This document shows positions 17,800-27,489 of a stretch of DNA of 64,000 bases, piece by piece. Position 1 is the stretch's first letter; every line of letters starts with the position of its first letter. The notes beneath the pieces are model-generated. The model saw only the letters and a list, made by a program, of their open reading frames with translations. It had not been told where the DNA came from and made no database searches. The stretch is from Vibrio sp. NTOU-M3. Lineage in GTDB: Bacteria > Pseudomonadota > Gammaproteobacteria > Enterobacterales > Vibrionaceae. A program made the position numbers and the translations under genes. The stretch is from contig NZ_CP162100.1 in NCBI RefSeq assembly GCF_040869035.1, forward strand, positions 1,736,001 to 1,800,000, read 5' to 3'.

Positions 17800-19194
17800 A
17801 TGATGTTAAACACGAATTGGCAAGAAAAATTCAATCAATTAGACAGTAAAGACAATGCTTTTTTAGCAGAAGCATTGTCTTTACTCGCCTGTATTCCCAA
17901 TCTAGACCTAACTAACAAACAACAACTTATTGCAGCCGTTTCTAGGTTAATTACGGAACTCGACAGCGCCCTTTCTAAGCAGCTCGATAACATCATGCAT
18001 GATCGTGATTTTGTACATATGGAAAGCAACTGGCGTGGTATTCAGGGGCTTGCATTACTCCCAATCAACGCTCAAAGAACGCAGCTTAAGATACTTGATA
18101 TGTCGTGGAACGAAGTCTCATCAGACATGAATCAAGCGTACAACATACGTGCTTGCGAGCTTTACAATAAAATCGGAAATCAAGAGCTCAACACCCTTGG
18201 GGGGCATCCCTTTGGCTGCATCATGTTCACCCACGCTGTATCAATGGATATTGACGTCGACGCCGACTTCGATGATCTCTTTACTCTTGAGCTTCTCGGA
18301 AAATTAGGAGAGTCAACACTATGTCCAATAGTGCTTTCACCTGACGAGCACTTTTTCGTGAACAGTGGAGCTGACTGGATTTCTGATATCACACGGATTG
18401 AAAAAATCCTTTCAGGTCCGGATTACCAAGCTTGGGAAGCATTAAGGGCGAAAGCCAGCTCTCGATTTACCGCATTGGTCATGCCTAGGATACGGATGCG
18501 CTCTATTCACCACAACGCTCAAGTCGGCTTTTTGTATAACGAAAGTGGTAACGGATTATGGGGGAATGCATGTTTTGCATTTATTGCAAGCATCATGCGT
18601 GAACATCACCGAGTTAACTGGTTTGGCTTTCTCAAATCTCGCTGGAACGACAAGTTCCAAGGTGCATTGATAAACCTTCCCAATTCAAAACAACAAAGTG
18701 AATACCTGTCAAAGCCAGTCACTGACATCACGTTATTTGGCCAAGTATCAACCTTTTACGCCCAGCATGGCTTCATTCCACTCACCAAAAGCCAGCAAAC
18801 TAATACGTATTATTTTAATGGTAACAACTCAGTGTGGCGAAATGGTAACAACGACAACGATAAAGTACTGAACCAAGTTCAAACCACGCTCATGTCTTGT
18901 CGAATTGCACATTATTTGAAAGTTCAAGTCCGAGAAATGATCGGTAGCTTTAATACAGCAGCAGAATGTGAACTGTTTCTAACTCAATGGATTGAGAAAT
19001 TCTCTAGCAATGTAACCAACGCGAATGAAGAGACATTAGCAAAGTATCCATTGAGTTTTGCCAAGATCTCTGTGGAGGAATCCCACTCCGCTCCGGGCAG
19101 TTTTGCATGCACATTACGAATGGTTCCTCAATATCAATATGACCACTTTAGTGGAGAGGTGGTATTAACAACAGAATTGGACGAGGTAGCCTAA
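17800..19194 (+). CDS. Second, divergent TssC-family protein
   Basis: 464 residues. It aligns by eye with TssC: MESNWRGIQGLALL (about 71-84) matches LEGSWRGLQKLV, LGGHPFGCIMFTH matches GGEPYGTFIGDY, and SAPGSFACTLRMVPQYQYD matches the C-terminal LRPWLQ region. It has no accompanying TssB copy. A second TssC-like gene occurs in several T6SS clusters; it may cap, initiate or specialise the sheath, which is inference. It overlaps tssE by one base. Confidence 0.85.
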   Translation: MMLNTNWQEKFNQLDSKDNAFLAEALSLLACIPNLDLTNKQQLIAAVSRLITELDSALSKQLDNIMHDRDFVHMESNWRGIQGLALLPINAQRTQLKILDMSWNEVSSDMNQAYNIRACELYNKIGNQELNTLGGHPFGCIMFTHAVSMDIDVDADFDDLFTLELLGKLGESTLCPIVLSPDEHFFVNSGADWISDITRIEKILSGPDYQAWEALRAKASSRFTALVMPRIRMRSIHHNAQVGFLYNESGNGLWGNACFAFIASIMREHHRVNWFGFLKSRWNDKFQGALINLPNSKQQSEYLSKPVTDITLFGQVSTFYAQHGFIPLTKSQQTNTYYFNGNNSVWRNGNNDNDKVLNQVQTTLMSCRIAHYLKVQVREMIGSFNTAAECELFLTQWIEKFSSNVTNANEETLAKYPLSFAKISVEESHSAPGSFACTLRMVPQYQYDHFSGEVVLTTELDEVA

Positions 19195-19616
19195 TGAGTT
19201 TTTGGAGAACGTTTGTTGCCCAGTCTTCCATAACGAGAGATGCGGAAATCGACGATATTAAATATAACCTAACCAAATTGTTTGAATCTGAAGCTCCATT
19301 AATGGATATCGATGATCGGTTATCTCAAACACTAAAATCCAACTTAAGATTTGGCATTGAAGACATCCAGCTGTTCAGTGCTAACCTTGACCAAACACAA
19401 CTTTCTATGCGCATTGCCGACTGGATTAAGCACTTTGAGCCAAGGCTAAGCAGTGTCATGGTCGAACTGATTGAACGAAAGGAAAATGAGAACGCATTGG
19501 CATTTCATATCATTGCTCAAGCCAATACTCAAAATGGAAAAAAGGAACTTATCTTCGATTCTAAAATTTCACTCAGTGATCTAACAACCTCGATGGAGGA
19601 AGACAGCTATGACTGA
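19194..19616 (+). CDS. tssE: T6SS baseplate subunit TssE
   Basis: 140 residues, gp25/lysozyme-like baseplate wedge family. Recognisable are the N-terminal segment SITRDAEIDDIKYNLTKLF, the LRFGIEDIQLFS strand-helix (family LNYGLPDL-like site) and WIKHFEPRLSSVMVELIE (family IxxFEPRL motif). It ties the sheath base to the TssFG wedge. It overlaps tssF by 8 bases. Confidence 0.92.
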   Translation: MSFWRTFVAQSSITRDAEIDDIKYNLTKLFESEAPLMDIDDRLSQTLKSNLRFGIEDIQLFSANLDQTQLSMRIADWIKHFEPRLSSVMVELIERKENENALAFHIIAQANTQNGKKELIFDSKISLSDLTTSMEEDSYD

Positions 19617-21354
19617 TCCTCTATTACGATATTTTGAACAAGAACTGACTTTGGTGCGTCGCTCACTTGGTCAATTTGGAGCTGATTACCCGCAACACGC
19701 TGAGAGTCTCAACATTCATCAGGGCAAAATTGAAGACCCAAGCATTGCCCGATTGCTTGATGGCGTTGCACTTTTAAATGCAAAGTTGGAACAAAAGCTT
19801 GCAGAGCAGCAACCAGAAACCATCGAAGGGTTACTCAATGTTCTATACCCCTCATATACCCAAACAATCCCGAGTGTTGCCTACTTTGAATTAACACCAG
19901 AAAAGCCTGAGTCAACCACACTTCCCAATGGTTCCCAACTCAGTGCTATGTCTAATGGTATGGAATGCTTATTCTCTACCGTAGACACATTACAAATATC
20001 ACCGTATTTATTAAGTGATGTAAATGCTCAAAGTGCGCCATTTAGCTTTAATCGACCAAAATCAACTGAGTCGACAACAGCGGTAATACAACTGACCTTA
20101 ACCACAGGTGATCCAGCTCTTCACTTTAGCCATTTATCATTAAGTGATTTCGATTTTTTTGTTCAAGGCTTTGAGAATAATGCGGATTCTCTCGTTGAAT
20201 TGCTGCTTAGCCAAACAAAGGCCATTTCAATCTCCGATATTGAAGCAAAACAGCATGTCTCACTGGAGCCAAACCGGCTAAAAAGCAGAATTAGTGACCA
20301 AGAATTCGCTTTTTTACCTCAACATGGAAACCAGTTTATTGGTTACCAATTGATCAACGAGTTCTTCTTTTTTAAAGAGAAAAGGCAGTTTTTCAGACTG
20401 AAAGGCTTTGCAGATGTCGCGTGTCAATTTGAACAATCTGAAATTATCGTCAATCTGTTCATGTCAGCGCTTCCCACAGAATTTATTCGCCTATTTAACA
20501 CAGATGTATTCAAACTCAACGTCATCCCTGCCATCAACTTATTCGAACAAGCTGGTGAACCTGTCACTTATGATCAAAGGAGCTTAACTCTTCCTGTCAA
20601 AGCGGACTCTCACAGTGACAGTAATATTGAAATTATAGAGATAAAACACGTATACGAATTAACATCGACGGGTACAAAACCATTAACACCACTGCTCAAG
20701 CAAAAATATCATTCAGATGAACGAGCAGACTATTGGCAAAGTACGCGTGATACCTACGGTGATTTTAAAGTTACGGTATCGTTGCAAGGCAATAGGCAGC
20801 CAAGCTTTGGTAAGATCTACAACACCGAACTGCTTTGTTCGAATGGAAAACAAGCATGTGGTATTGAGGGCGCTATCGAGTGCCTTGCGAACATCGACTT
20901 ACCGGGTGAATTTGCACTGTTGTATCCCCCTTCCGCACCAATTGAGCGAGAGCGCGATCATAACCTTCATTGGCAGTTTATCGCGTTATTGAACTGCAAT
21001 TTTGCTTCTATGCTCCAAGTGCCGCACCCAGAACAAGCACTAAAACAAATGCTTAAACTCTGTACACGTGAGCCCGTTTCATCCTCGGAGATACAGATGA
21101 TTCGTGCAGTAGAGTTTAAGTCTCAAGTCGCGGCAATAAGGGTCATGGGAAATAATATCTTTTCTCCCGGAACAGAAATCGACATCACATTGGATACGAC
21201 AGGGCCTTTTCATGCGTTTAGTGATGTTCTGAATCGGTTTTTTCAACAATTTTGTAGCTTTGACCGATATATCCAGCTCACCATCCGAATCTATGGTCGC
21301 GACGGCATTGCCAAGCAATACCCGAAACTACACGGGAGCCAATTATGCATGTGA
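19609..21354 (+). CDS. tssF: T6SS baseplate subunit TssF
   Basis: 581 residues, typical TssF length. The N-terminus LLRYFEQELTLVRRSLGQFG (residues 4-23), the YPQHAESLNIHQGKIEDPSIARLLDGVALLNAKL run (in two pieces) and YPSYTQTIPSVAYFEL are hallmark TssF. It forms the baseplate wedge with TssG and TssE. It overlaps tssG by about 10 bases. Confidence 0.95.
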   Translation: MTDPLLRYFEQELTLVRRSLGQFGADYPQHAESLNIHQGKIEDPSIARLLDGVALLNAKLEQKLAEQQPETIEGLLNVLYPSYTQTIPSVAYFELTPEKPESTTLPNGSQLSAMSNGMECLFSTVDTLQISPYLLSDVNAQSAPFSFNRPKSTESTTAVIQLTLTTGDPALHFSHLSLSDFDFFVQGFENNADSLVELLLSQTKAISISDIEAKQHVSLEPNRLKSRISDQEFAFLPQHGNQFIGYQLINEFFFFKEKRQFFRLKGFADVACQFEQSEIIVNLFMSALPTEFIRLFNTDVFKLNVIPAINLFEQAGEPVTYDQRSLTLPVKADSHSDSNIEIIEIKHVYELTSTGTKPLTPLLKQKYHSDERADYWQSTRDTYGDFKVTVSLQGNRQPSFGKIYNTELLCSNGKQACGIEGAIECLANIDLPGEFALLYPPSAPIERERDHNLHWQFIALLNCNFASMLQVPHPEQALKQMLKLCTREPVSSSEIQMIRAVEFKSQVAAIRVMGNNIFSPGTEIDITLDTTGPFHAFSDVLNRFFQQFCSFDRYIQLTIRIYGRDGIAKQYPKLHGSQLCM

Positions 21355-22274
21355 TGCAAGATATCGCGGCCAATACAGGGCGATATGATTTTGTTCAGGC
21401 GATGCGTTATTTGCTACAGCTGCAAAGTCATAGCGAACAAAAGATATCCATTCAACTCAAAGCGGAAGCGATGCCTATTGGCGATGGTGACGAAATTCAA
21501 CATTTCTCACTGAAAGGGAATAAAGCAAAACTCCGGCTAGCGAAGCAAGCGCTATTTGGCTCTCAAGGCGTTATCCCCAATTATATTTATGAAGAGTTGT
21601 TAGCCGCCCTACACAACGAGGATCATGCACTTAAGGACTTTCTCGATGTGTTTAATCAGCGTTACTTTGAAATAGATTATCGTGTGGAATCACAGAAGTG
21701 GTTGTTACTGGAAAAAGAACAGAATCATCAGAAATTTGAGCTACTCAATCATCTTTCTGCATTACATACACAGCATAGAGCATATTTTCAATATTCATTT
21801 CTGCTTGGGCAGCAGAGTCGCTCTTTAAGCAGCATCAAGCAAATCCTAAATGACTATTTTCCCTACAGCATCGATGTGACATGTCAACTGCATCAACGTA
21901 AGAAGTTACCCCATAACTCTTTAACTCGAATTGGAACTAGAGAAGAGTTTAACAGCCGGGCCGGAAAAGGCTTTCTGCTCGGCAAAACATGTCTGGCTCA
22001 ATTTAATCATTTAAATATATCAATTACCCCTGCCAGTCGTTCGGAATTCAAGCAGATAGAACAAGATGTTTATCTTGGTCAAACAATGATGGACATCGTC
22101 CAACATTACCTTCGAGATAACACGTCGGTATCCATTTATCTGAATGTGAAACGTGCCTACCTTCAACGCCCTACTTTGTCTTCATCGGCACAAATAGCGG
22201 CCAAACTTGGTGAGGTTGACTGCATGGCTCCGGAAAGAAAACCCGAACAATCCGTACGAATTCTACTTAGATAA
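21345..22274 (+). CDS. tssG: T6SS baseplate subunit TssG
   Basis: 309 residues. The N-terminal YDFVQAMRYLLQ (family FFQAVRLLE) and PNYIYEELLAALHNEDHALKDFLDVFNQRY (family LP.hYtE.l..r....D..l.dFLD.FnHRl) are clear. Part of the TssE-F-G wedge. Two in-frame ATGs (21345 and 21354) are possible starts, both overlapping the tssF stop. A 36-base gap leads to clpV. Confidence 0.92.
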   Translation: MHVMQDIAANTGRYDFVQAMRYLLQLQSHSEQKISIQLKAEAMPIGDGDEIQHFSLKGNKAKLRLAKQALFGSQGVIPNYIYEELLAALHNEDHALKDFLDVFNQRYFEIDYRVESQKWLLLEKEQNHQKFELLNHLSALHTQHRAYFQYSFLLGQQSRSLSSIKQILNDYFPYSIDVTCQLHQRKKLPHNSLTRIGTREEFNSRAGKGFLLGKTCLAQFNHLNISITPASRSEFKQIEQDVYLGQTMMDIVQHYLRDNTSVSIYLNVKRAYLQRPTLSSSAQIAAKLGEVDCMAPERKPEQSVRILLR

Positions 22275-22310
22275 CAACAAAAACAGCTTTCGAGATACAA
22301 GGAACTCAGT

Positions 22311-24920
22311 ATGACTCAAGTAACACTAACAAATTTAGTAGGCAAACTCTCAACAGAGCTGAAACAGGCGCTTGAAGTTTCTGCAGGTGCAGCAATGAAT
22401 CAAGGCGTTCCTGCCATCGAAGTGGAACATTGGTTGTTGCAACTCATCACTCAAAACGACGCGCAACTTCAGCAGCTTATGAATTCTCAAAACTTGCCTC
22501 AAGAGCAGTTGATTGCAGAACTGACCGACAAGATCACCCGCTTGCCCAAAGGCAGTGAAGGTCAACCTACACTGAGTCATGAGTTAACTGAGTTAATCAA
22601 AGATGCTTGGATGCTAGCATCGGTCAATTATGGACATGCACAAGTTATCAGCCTTCATTTAATACAGGCACTCTTACAACAAAATGTGATGGGAATAAGT
22701 TCTCTTCAACTAAAAACACTGGAGTCACTCTCGTTAGAATCCCTGCAAGGATTAATCAACAAAACACCAGTTGTTCGTTCCCAACAAAGCTCGGCGTCAG
22801 GAAGTGTCGATGCAACACCCGCTGGCAACGATGCATTGAGTAAATACACCATAAACCTTACTCAACAAGCCCTTGATGGAAAAATTGATCCTATTTCTGG
22901 GCGCAACGCCGAAGTACGCAAAGCCATTGATATCTTGTGTAGAAAACGCCAGAACAACCCTATTTTAGTTGGAGAGCCAGGCGTCGGGAAAACGGCCGTC
23001 GTTGAAGGACTTGCTTTGCGGATCGCAGCTGATGAAGTTCCCGCTGCATTACAAGGCGTTCAGATCCATTCATTAGATCTCGGCCTATTGCAAGCAGGCG
23101 CTAGCGTCAAAGGTGAGTTTGAAAATCGCTTAAAAGATGTCATCAATGAGGTGAAAAACTCAGAGCAGCCAATTGTTGTGTTCATTGATGAAGCCCATAC
23201 GCTTATCGGTGCTGGTGGTGCAGCGGGACAAAATGATGCCGCGAATCTGTTAAAGCCCGCTTTGGCTAGGGGGGAGTTTAAAACTCTTGCTGCTACAACT
23301 TGGGCTGAATACAAAAAATATTTCGAGAAAGATCCTGCCCTAACACGCCGCTTTCAAGTCGTTACGATTGAAGAACCAAATGCTGAAGATGCAATGCAAA
23401 TGCTGAGAGGCATCGCTGCTTCTCTACAAAAACACCATGGTGCATTTATTGCAGAATCGGCAATTGATGCCGCAGTTAACCTCTCTATCCGTTACCTTCC
23501 TAGCCGTCAGTTACCAGATAAAGCCATCAGCTTGTTAGATACCGCAAGTGCTCGCATCGCACTAACTCAAGGTTCGAAACCTGAAGTCATTGAAACTCTC
23601 GAGCAGACGATTCGTTACCAGAAAAATGAAAAAGCGGCACTTGAGAAAGAAAATGCCCTATTCGGCATCTCAGAACAGGAAATCCAAACACTACAGCAGG
23701 AAATTGAAGCGAACGAAGCAAAGCTGTGCGACTACCAAGTACGTTGGAAAAAAGAGGTAGATCTTGTTGAAGCGATCAAACTGTTGCAACAAGAAATAAC
23801 GGAACAACAAGAAGCCAATGAGGTGGATGAAGGCAAACAACAGGCATTGAACATTGCTATGCAGGAGTTAAGTGACGTTCAAGGTGAAGAGCCACTTGTG
23901 AATGCAATGGTTGATGACAACACCATTGCACAAATTATTGCCAACTGGACCGGTATCCCCGTCGGCAACATGATGAGCGATGAGATTGCCAAACTGCTTA
24001 CCCTTGAACAAGTGTTAGATAATCGCGTTATCGGTCAGAATGTTGCCAAGCAAGAGCTCGCAAAAGCAATTCGTATTTCCAGAGCAGGCCTAACTGACAA
24101 CCGAAAACCCATTGGCGTGTTCCTTATGTGTGGCCCAAGTGGTGTCGGTAAAACGGAAACCGCAATGGCGCTGGCTGAACAACTCTACGGTGGCAGTAAC
24201 GATCTCACTGTCATTAACATGACTGAGTTTAAGGAAGAACATAAAATCTCAATGCTACTCGGTTCCCCAGCAGGCTATGTTGGGTTTGGTGAAGGTGGCG
24301 TACTAACCGAAGCAATTCGCCGCAATCCATATTCTGTCTTATTGCTGGACGAAATGGAAAAAGCCCATCCGGGTGTCCATGATCTGTTCTATCAAATTTT
24401 CGATAAGGGCCATATCAAGGACAGTGAAGGCCGTACCGTTGATTTTAAAAATACCATCATCATCATGACATCTAACGCTGCCGATCAGGCGATTTGTGAT
24501 GCTTGTGATACCACACAAGAGCGCATCGATAATGATGAATTGCTCGAAACCATTCGACCAGAGCTGCAGCACTACTTTAAACCTGCATTCCTTGGCCGTA
24601 CCACCATCATTCCATACTACCCACTCAATGATGACGAACTAGCAAAGATCACGGAAATTGCCCTTAATCGCATTAAGAAAAAACTGGCAGAGCAATACCA
24701 AGCGACTTTTAGCTGGGATGAAAACTTTGTCCAATACGTTGTTGCTAAAAACACAGATCCTACAACAGGTGGACGTGCAGTAGAGCAGATCATTAATCGC
24801 TCGTTAATGCCGAAACTGGCAGAAGAGTGCATCGGAAGACTTAGCCGAAAAGAGCCAATTTCACAGGTATCGGTTACCTCTCCAAGCTCTCATCAAGGCT
24901 TTGAGTTAAAAATCAACTAA
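22311..24920 (+). CDS. clpV: T6SS sheath-recycling AAA+ ATPase ClpV (TssH)
   Basis: 869 residues. It has an N-terminal Clp-N repeat domain (1-150), AAA-1 with Walker A GEPGVGKT (about 222-229) and Walker B VVFIDEAH, a middle coiled-coil (about 420-510) and AAA-2 with Walker A GPSGVGKT (about 607-614) and Walker B LLLDEMEKAH. It unfolds contracted TssBC for reuse. RBS AAGGAA precedes ATG. It is distinguished from ClpB by T6SS context and the distinct N-domain. Confidence 0.96.
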   Translation: MTQVTLTNLVGKLSTELKQALEVSAGAAMNQGVPAIEVEHWLLQLITQNDAQLQQLMNSQNLPQEQLIAELTDKITRLPKGSEGQPTLSHELTELIKDAWMLASVNYGHAQVISLHLIQALLQQNVMGISSLQLKTLESLSLESLQGLINKTPVVRSQQSSASGSVDATPAGNDALSKYTINLTQQALDGKIDPISGRNAEVRKAIDILCRKRQNNPILVGEPGVGKTAVVEGLALRIAADEVPAALQGVQIHSLDLGLLQAGASVKGEFENRLKDVINEVKNSEQPIVVFIDEAHTLIGAGGAAGQNDAANLLKPALARGEFKTLAATTWAEYKKYFEKDPALTRRFQVVTIEEPNAEDAMQMLRGIAASLQKHHGAFIAESAIDAAVNLSIRYLPSRQLPDKAISLLDTASARIALTQGSKPEVIETLEQTIRYQKNEKAALEKENALFGISEQEIQTLQQEIEANEAKLCDYQVRWKKEVDLVEAIKLLQQEITEQQEANEVDEGKQQALNIAMQELSDVQGEEPLVNAMVDDNTIAQIIANWTGIPVGNMMSDEIAKLLTLEQVLDNRVIGQNVAKQELAKAIRISRAGLTDNRKPIGVFLMCGPSGVGKTETAMALAEQLYGGSNDLTVINMTEFKEEHKISMLLGSPAGYVGFGEGGVLTEAIRRNPYSVLLLDEMEKAHPGVHDLFYQIFDKGHIKDSEGRTVDFKNTIIIMTSNAADQAICDACDTTQERIDNDELLETIRPELQHYFKPAFLGRTTIIPYYPLNDDELAKITEIALNRIKKKLAEQYQATFSWDENFVQYVVAKNTDPTTGGRAVEQIINRSLMPKLAEECIGRLSRKEPISQVSVTSPSSHQGFELKIN

Positions 24921-24939
24921 TCAGGAAGATACGGGCACA

Positions 24940-27489
24940 ATGGAAGCTAAGCTGCAATCAAAACGTGGAATTAATTTGTCTCTCAGAGGCAAGTTGACGC
25001 TTGCTATTGTGTCCGTATTGCTATTTTCTGTTACGTTAAATACAGTCTTAAGTTTTCTGAACTTTGAAAAACGGCTCACAACAACAAGTGACTCGATTTA
25101 CCAAGTTGTTCTACAGGAAACTTATAGCGATATATCACAAGCGTTAAGTTTTGGCCTCCCCCTCGCTTCCATCACCAATATTCAATCCTTGATTGAACGC
25201 CGCTCGACTCTTGTCTCAGGCATTAAAGCGATTGAAGTCATTGATATTAATGGCAACACTCTCTTTGCGATTGGAGAGCAAACACATGAAGCAGAGCGTG
25301 TTTTATCAAAGCCTATCGTCAACACCTTTAACATCGTGGTTGGAGAATTAAAGCTTCATTATGCCACTTCACAGCTCTCGATACTTACCGATACCTTGTT
25401 TCAACACCAGCTGAGTTATGCTGTTTTTTGGATCTTTGCCACAGGGCTTATTGGTTATGTCACTCTTCGGTATTTATTGAACTCATTTTCATCGGTGATT
25501 GTTCATGGTCAACATATTTTAGATAACCACAACATAGCGAAAGAAGATAAGTTGCTTGCAACACAAAAGCTCATTCTACACACGAGCAAAGGCAAACGCT
25601 GGCAATCGGCAAAAACCAAATCCTTTCCTCTGTTGGTTATTTGCTTAGCCATTACATTAACGATATTTGCCAACGTTGGTAGTTCATACCAATCAATGCA
25701 GTTGTTCTCATCTGTTTATCAACAACAACTAGAACAAAAATCGAGTTTGATAGGCCATACGCTCACCACCATGGTTGAGAGACTGCTAGGACACGGCATT
25801 CCATTAAATAAACTCAATGGTCTTGAGCAAGAATTTGCTCAATATATTGAACATCACCCGGAACTGATTGCCATAACCTTGCAACAGAACCACCAAACGC
25901 TTTATCACTTTCCAGAGCATATCTCACCTGTAAATCAGGGAGTAAACAATACGCTCAAAAGCACGTCTAATACCCAAATAGAGCTCAATGTCGCCACCGA
26001 TGACAACCTAATCATCCAGTTAATGAAAGACAGTGCAATGGATATGCTAACTGTGCTGGTTGCCTCTTGCCTCGTTGTTGCCGAAATTATTCTATTCTTC
26101 TGTAACTATATGATCCGCATGCCTTGGCATCACATCAAACAGATGCTGGTTAATGCGAACAGAGACATGGTTAGCCACGTCAGTAATATCAGAAGTACTG
26201 ATGAAATAGGAAGGCTCATTGCCAGTCTGCGTCTATTGATCGTAAGCTTTCACCCAACTCAGAAAAAACATGTATTAGACAGTCAGGACTACCATTTTAT
26301 TCGTCTGCCAATGTTTATCTTGGTTTTTGCAGAAGCCGCATCCCTCGCCTTTTTCCCCAACTACGTAGCAAGCCTACCTACCAATCAAACTTGGTTACCA
26401 GAAAGCTTGATCACGAGCCTCCCTATTTCGCTCTTCATGTTATGTTGGGCTATTTCACTGCCCTTCGCTGGCTATTGGTCAGACAAAGTAGGACGCCGCC
26501 GTTCACTGATCACAGGCGGCATCATTACCAGCTTAGGTTTACTCGCAACTTCTCTGTCATCCAATCTTGAGTTTTTGCTGGTGACACGAGCAGTTACTGC
26601 CATTGGTTACGGTATCGTCTTTATTTCTGCTCAAGGGTATGTTTCCGATACCACCAGCGACCACAATCGAACAAAGGGAATGGCAACATTCTTGTCTGCT
26701 TTCTTCTCGGGGTCTCTGTGTGGCGCGGCAATAGGAGGGATACTGGCGGACAAGTTAGGTTACGCAACCACATTTGCTTTAGCCTCAATTCTCGGGTTTA
26801 TCAGCGTCCTTCTTGTTGCAAGTTTCTTTGAAAAAGGCCAAACCAATCAACAAAGTAGGCCAGTACAACTGAGAGACTTTAAATTGCTGTTCAGCAATAA
26901 GTACTTTGCGCTCATTACCCTTTTTAGTGCAATACCTGCCAAGGTGGTGTTAACGGGCTTTCTCTATTACATCTGCCCTGTTTACCTTCAGTACCTCGGA
27001 GAAAGCAGTGCTGTATCTGGGCGCGTTATGATGGGGTACGGACTCGCTATCATCGTTATCTCCCCACTCAGTGCCATTTTGATCGACAAGTGGGATCGAA
27101 AAATCAGTTTTATTGTTCTTGGCGGGGTGATCTCTGCCATCGCACTGCTCAATATTATTCTTCTCCCCGGAACGGTTGGCTTACTCGCTATCGTTATCAT
27201 GATTGGTATTGCACATGGGATTTGTATATCGCCTCAGGTGCCTTTGTTGGTCGATTTACTTGCAAATCAAGACATCGATAAAGGAAAGGTCATCGGTATT
27301 TTCCGCCTAACTGAAAGACTGGGAAATATCGCTGGCCCAATGTTGGCCGGACTGGCTTTAAGTCTGTTCCAGTACGAAAAAACCATCATGATGTTTGGGA
27401 TTGCACTACTTGTCAGCTCATTAACCCTAACCGCCTTCTATTTACTCTTCACTCGTAGGGATCGTGAACAACTGGAGGCGATAAAATGA
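24940..27489 (+). CDS. Sensor-like membrane domain fused to an MFS transporter
   Basis: 849 residues, about twice a normal MFS carrier. Residues 1-440 look like a receptor: TM about 18-40, periplasmic segment 41-155, TM about 158-180, a basic cytoplasmic stretch, TM about 228-247, a second periplasmic segment 250-365, TM about 368-391, then a HAMP-like linker containing STDEIGRLIASLRLLIVSF (419-437). Residues about 452-840 are a 12-helix MFS module with motif A GYWSDKVGRRRSL (about 517-529). No kinase, cyclase or chemotaxis output is present. It sits inside the T6SS operon 19 bases after clpV and overlaps the next gene as ATGA. Transported substrate or signal is unknown. Confidence 0.8.
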   Translation: MEAKLQSKRGINLSLRGKLTLAIVSVLLFSVTLNTVLSFLNFEKRLTTTSDSIYQVVLQETYSDISQALSFGLPLASITNIQSLIERRSTLVSGIKAIEVIDINGNTLFAIGEQTHEAERVLSKPIVNTFNIVVGELKLHYATSQLSILTDTLFQHQLSYAVFWIFATGLIGYVTLRYLLNSFSSVIVHGQHILDNHNIAKEDKLLATQKLILHTSKGKRWQSAKTKSFPLLVICLAITLTIFANVGSSYQSMQLFSSVYQQQLEQKSSLIGHTLTTMVERLLGHGIPLNKLNGLEQEFAQYIEHHPELIAITLQQNHQTLYHFPEHISPVNQGVNNTLKSTSNTQIELNVATDDNLIIQLMKDSAMDMLTVLVASCLVVAEIILFFCNYMIRMPWHHIKQMLVNANRDMVSHVSNIRSTDEIGRLIASLRLLIVSFHPTQKKHVLDSQDYHFIRLPMFILVFAEAASLAFFPNYVASLPTNQTWLPESLITSLPISLFMLCWAISLPFAGYWSDKVGRRRSLITGGIITSLGLLATSLSSNLEFLLVTRAVTAIGYGIVFISAQGYVSDTTSDHNRTKGMATFLSAFFSGSLCGAAIGGILADKLGYATTFALASILGFISVLLVASFFEKGQTNQQSRPVQLRDFKLLFSNKYFALITLFSAIPAKVVLTGFLYYICPVYLQYLGESSAVSGRVMMGYGLAIIVISPLSAILIDKWDRKISFIVLGGVISAIALLNIILLPGTVGLLAIVIMIGIAHGICISPQVPLLVDLLANQDIDKGKVIGIFRLTERLGNIAGPMLAGLALSLFQYEKTIMMFGIALLVSSLTLTAFYLLFTRRDREQLEAIK

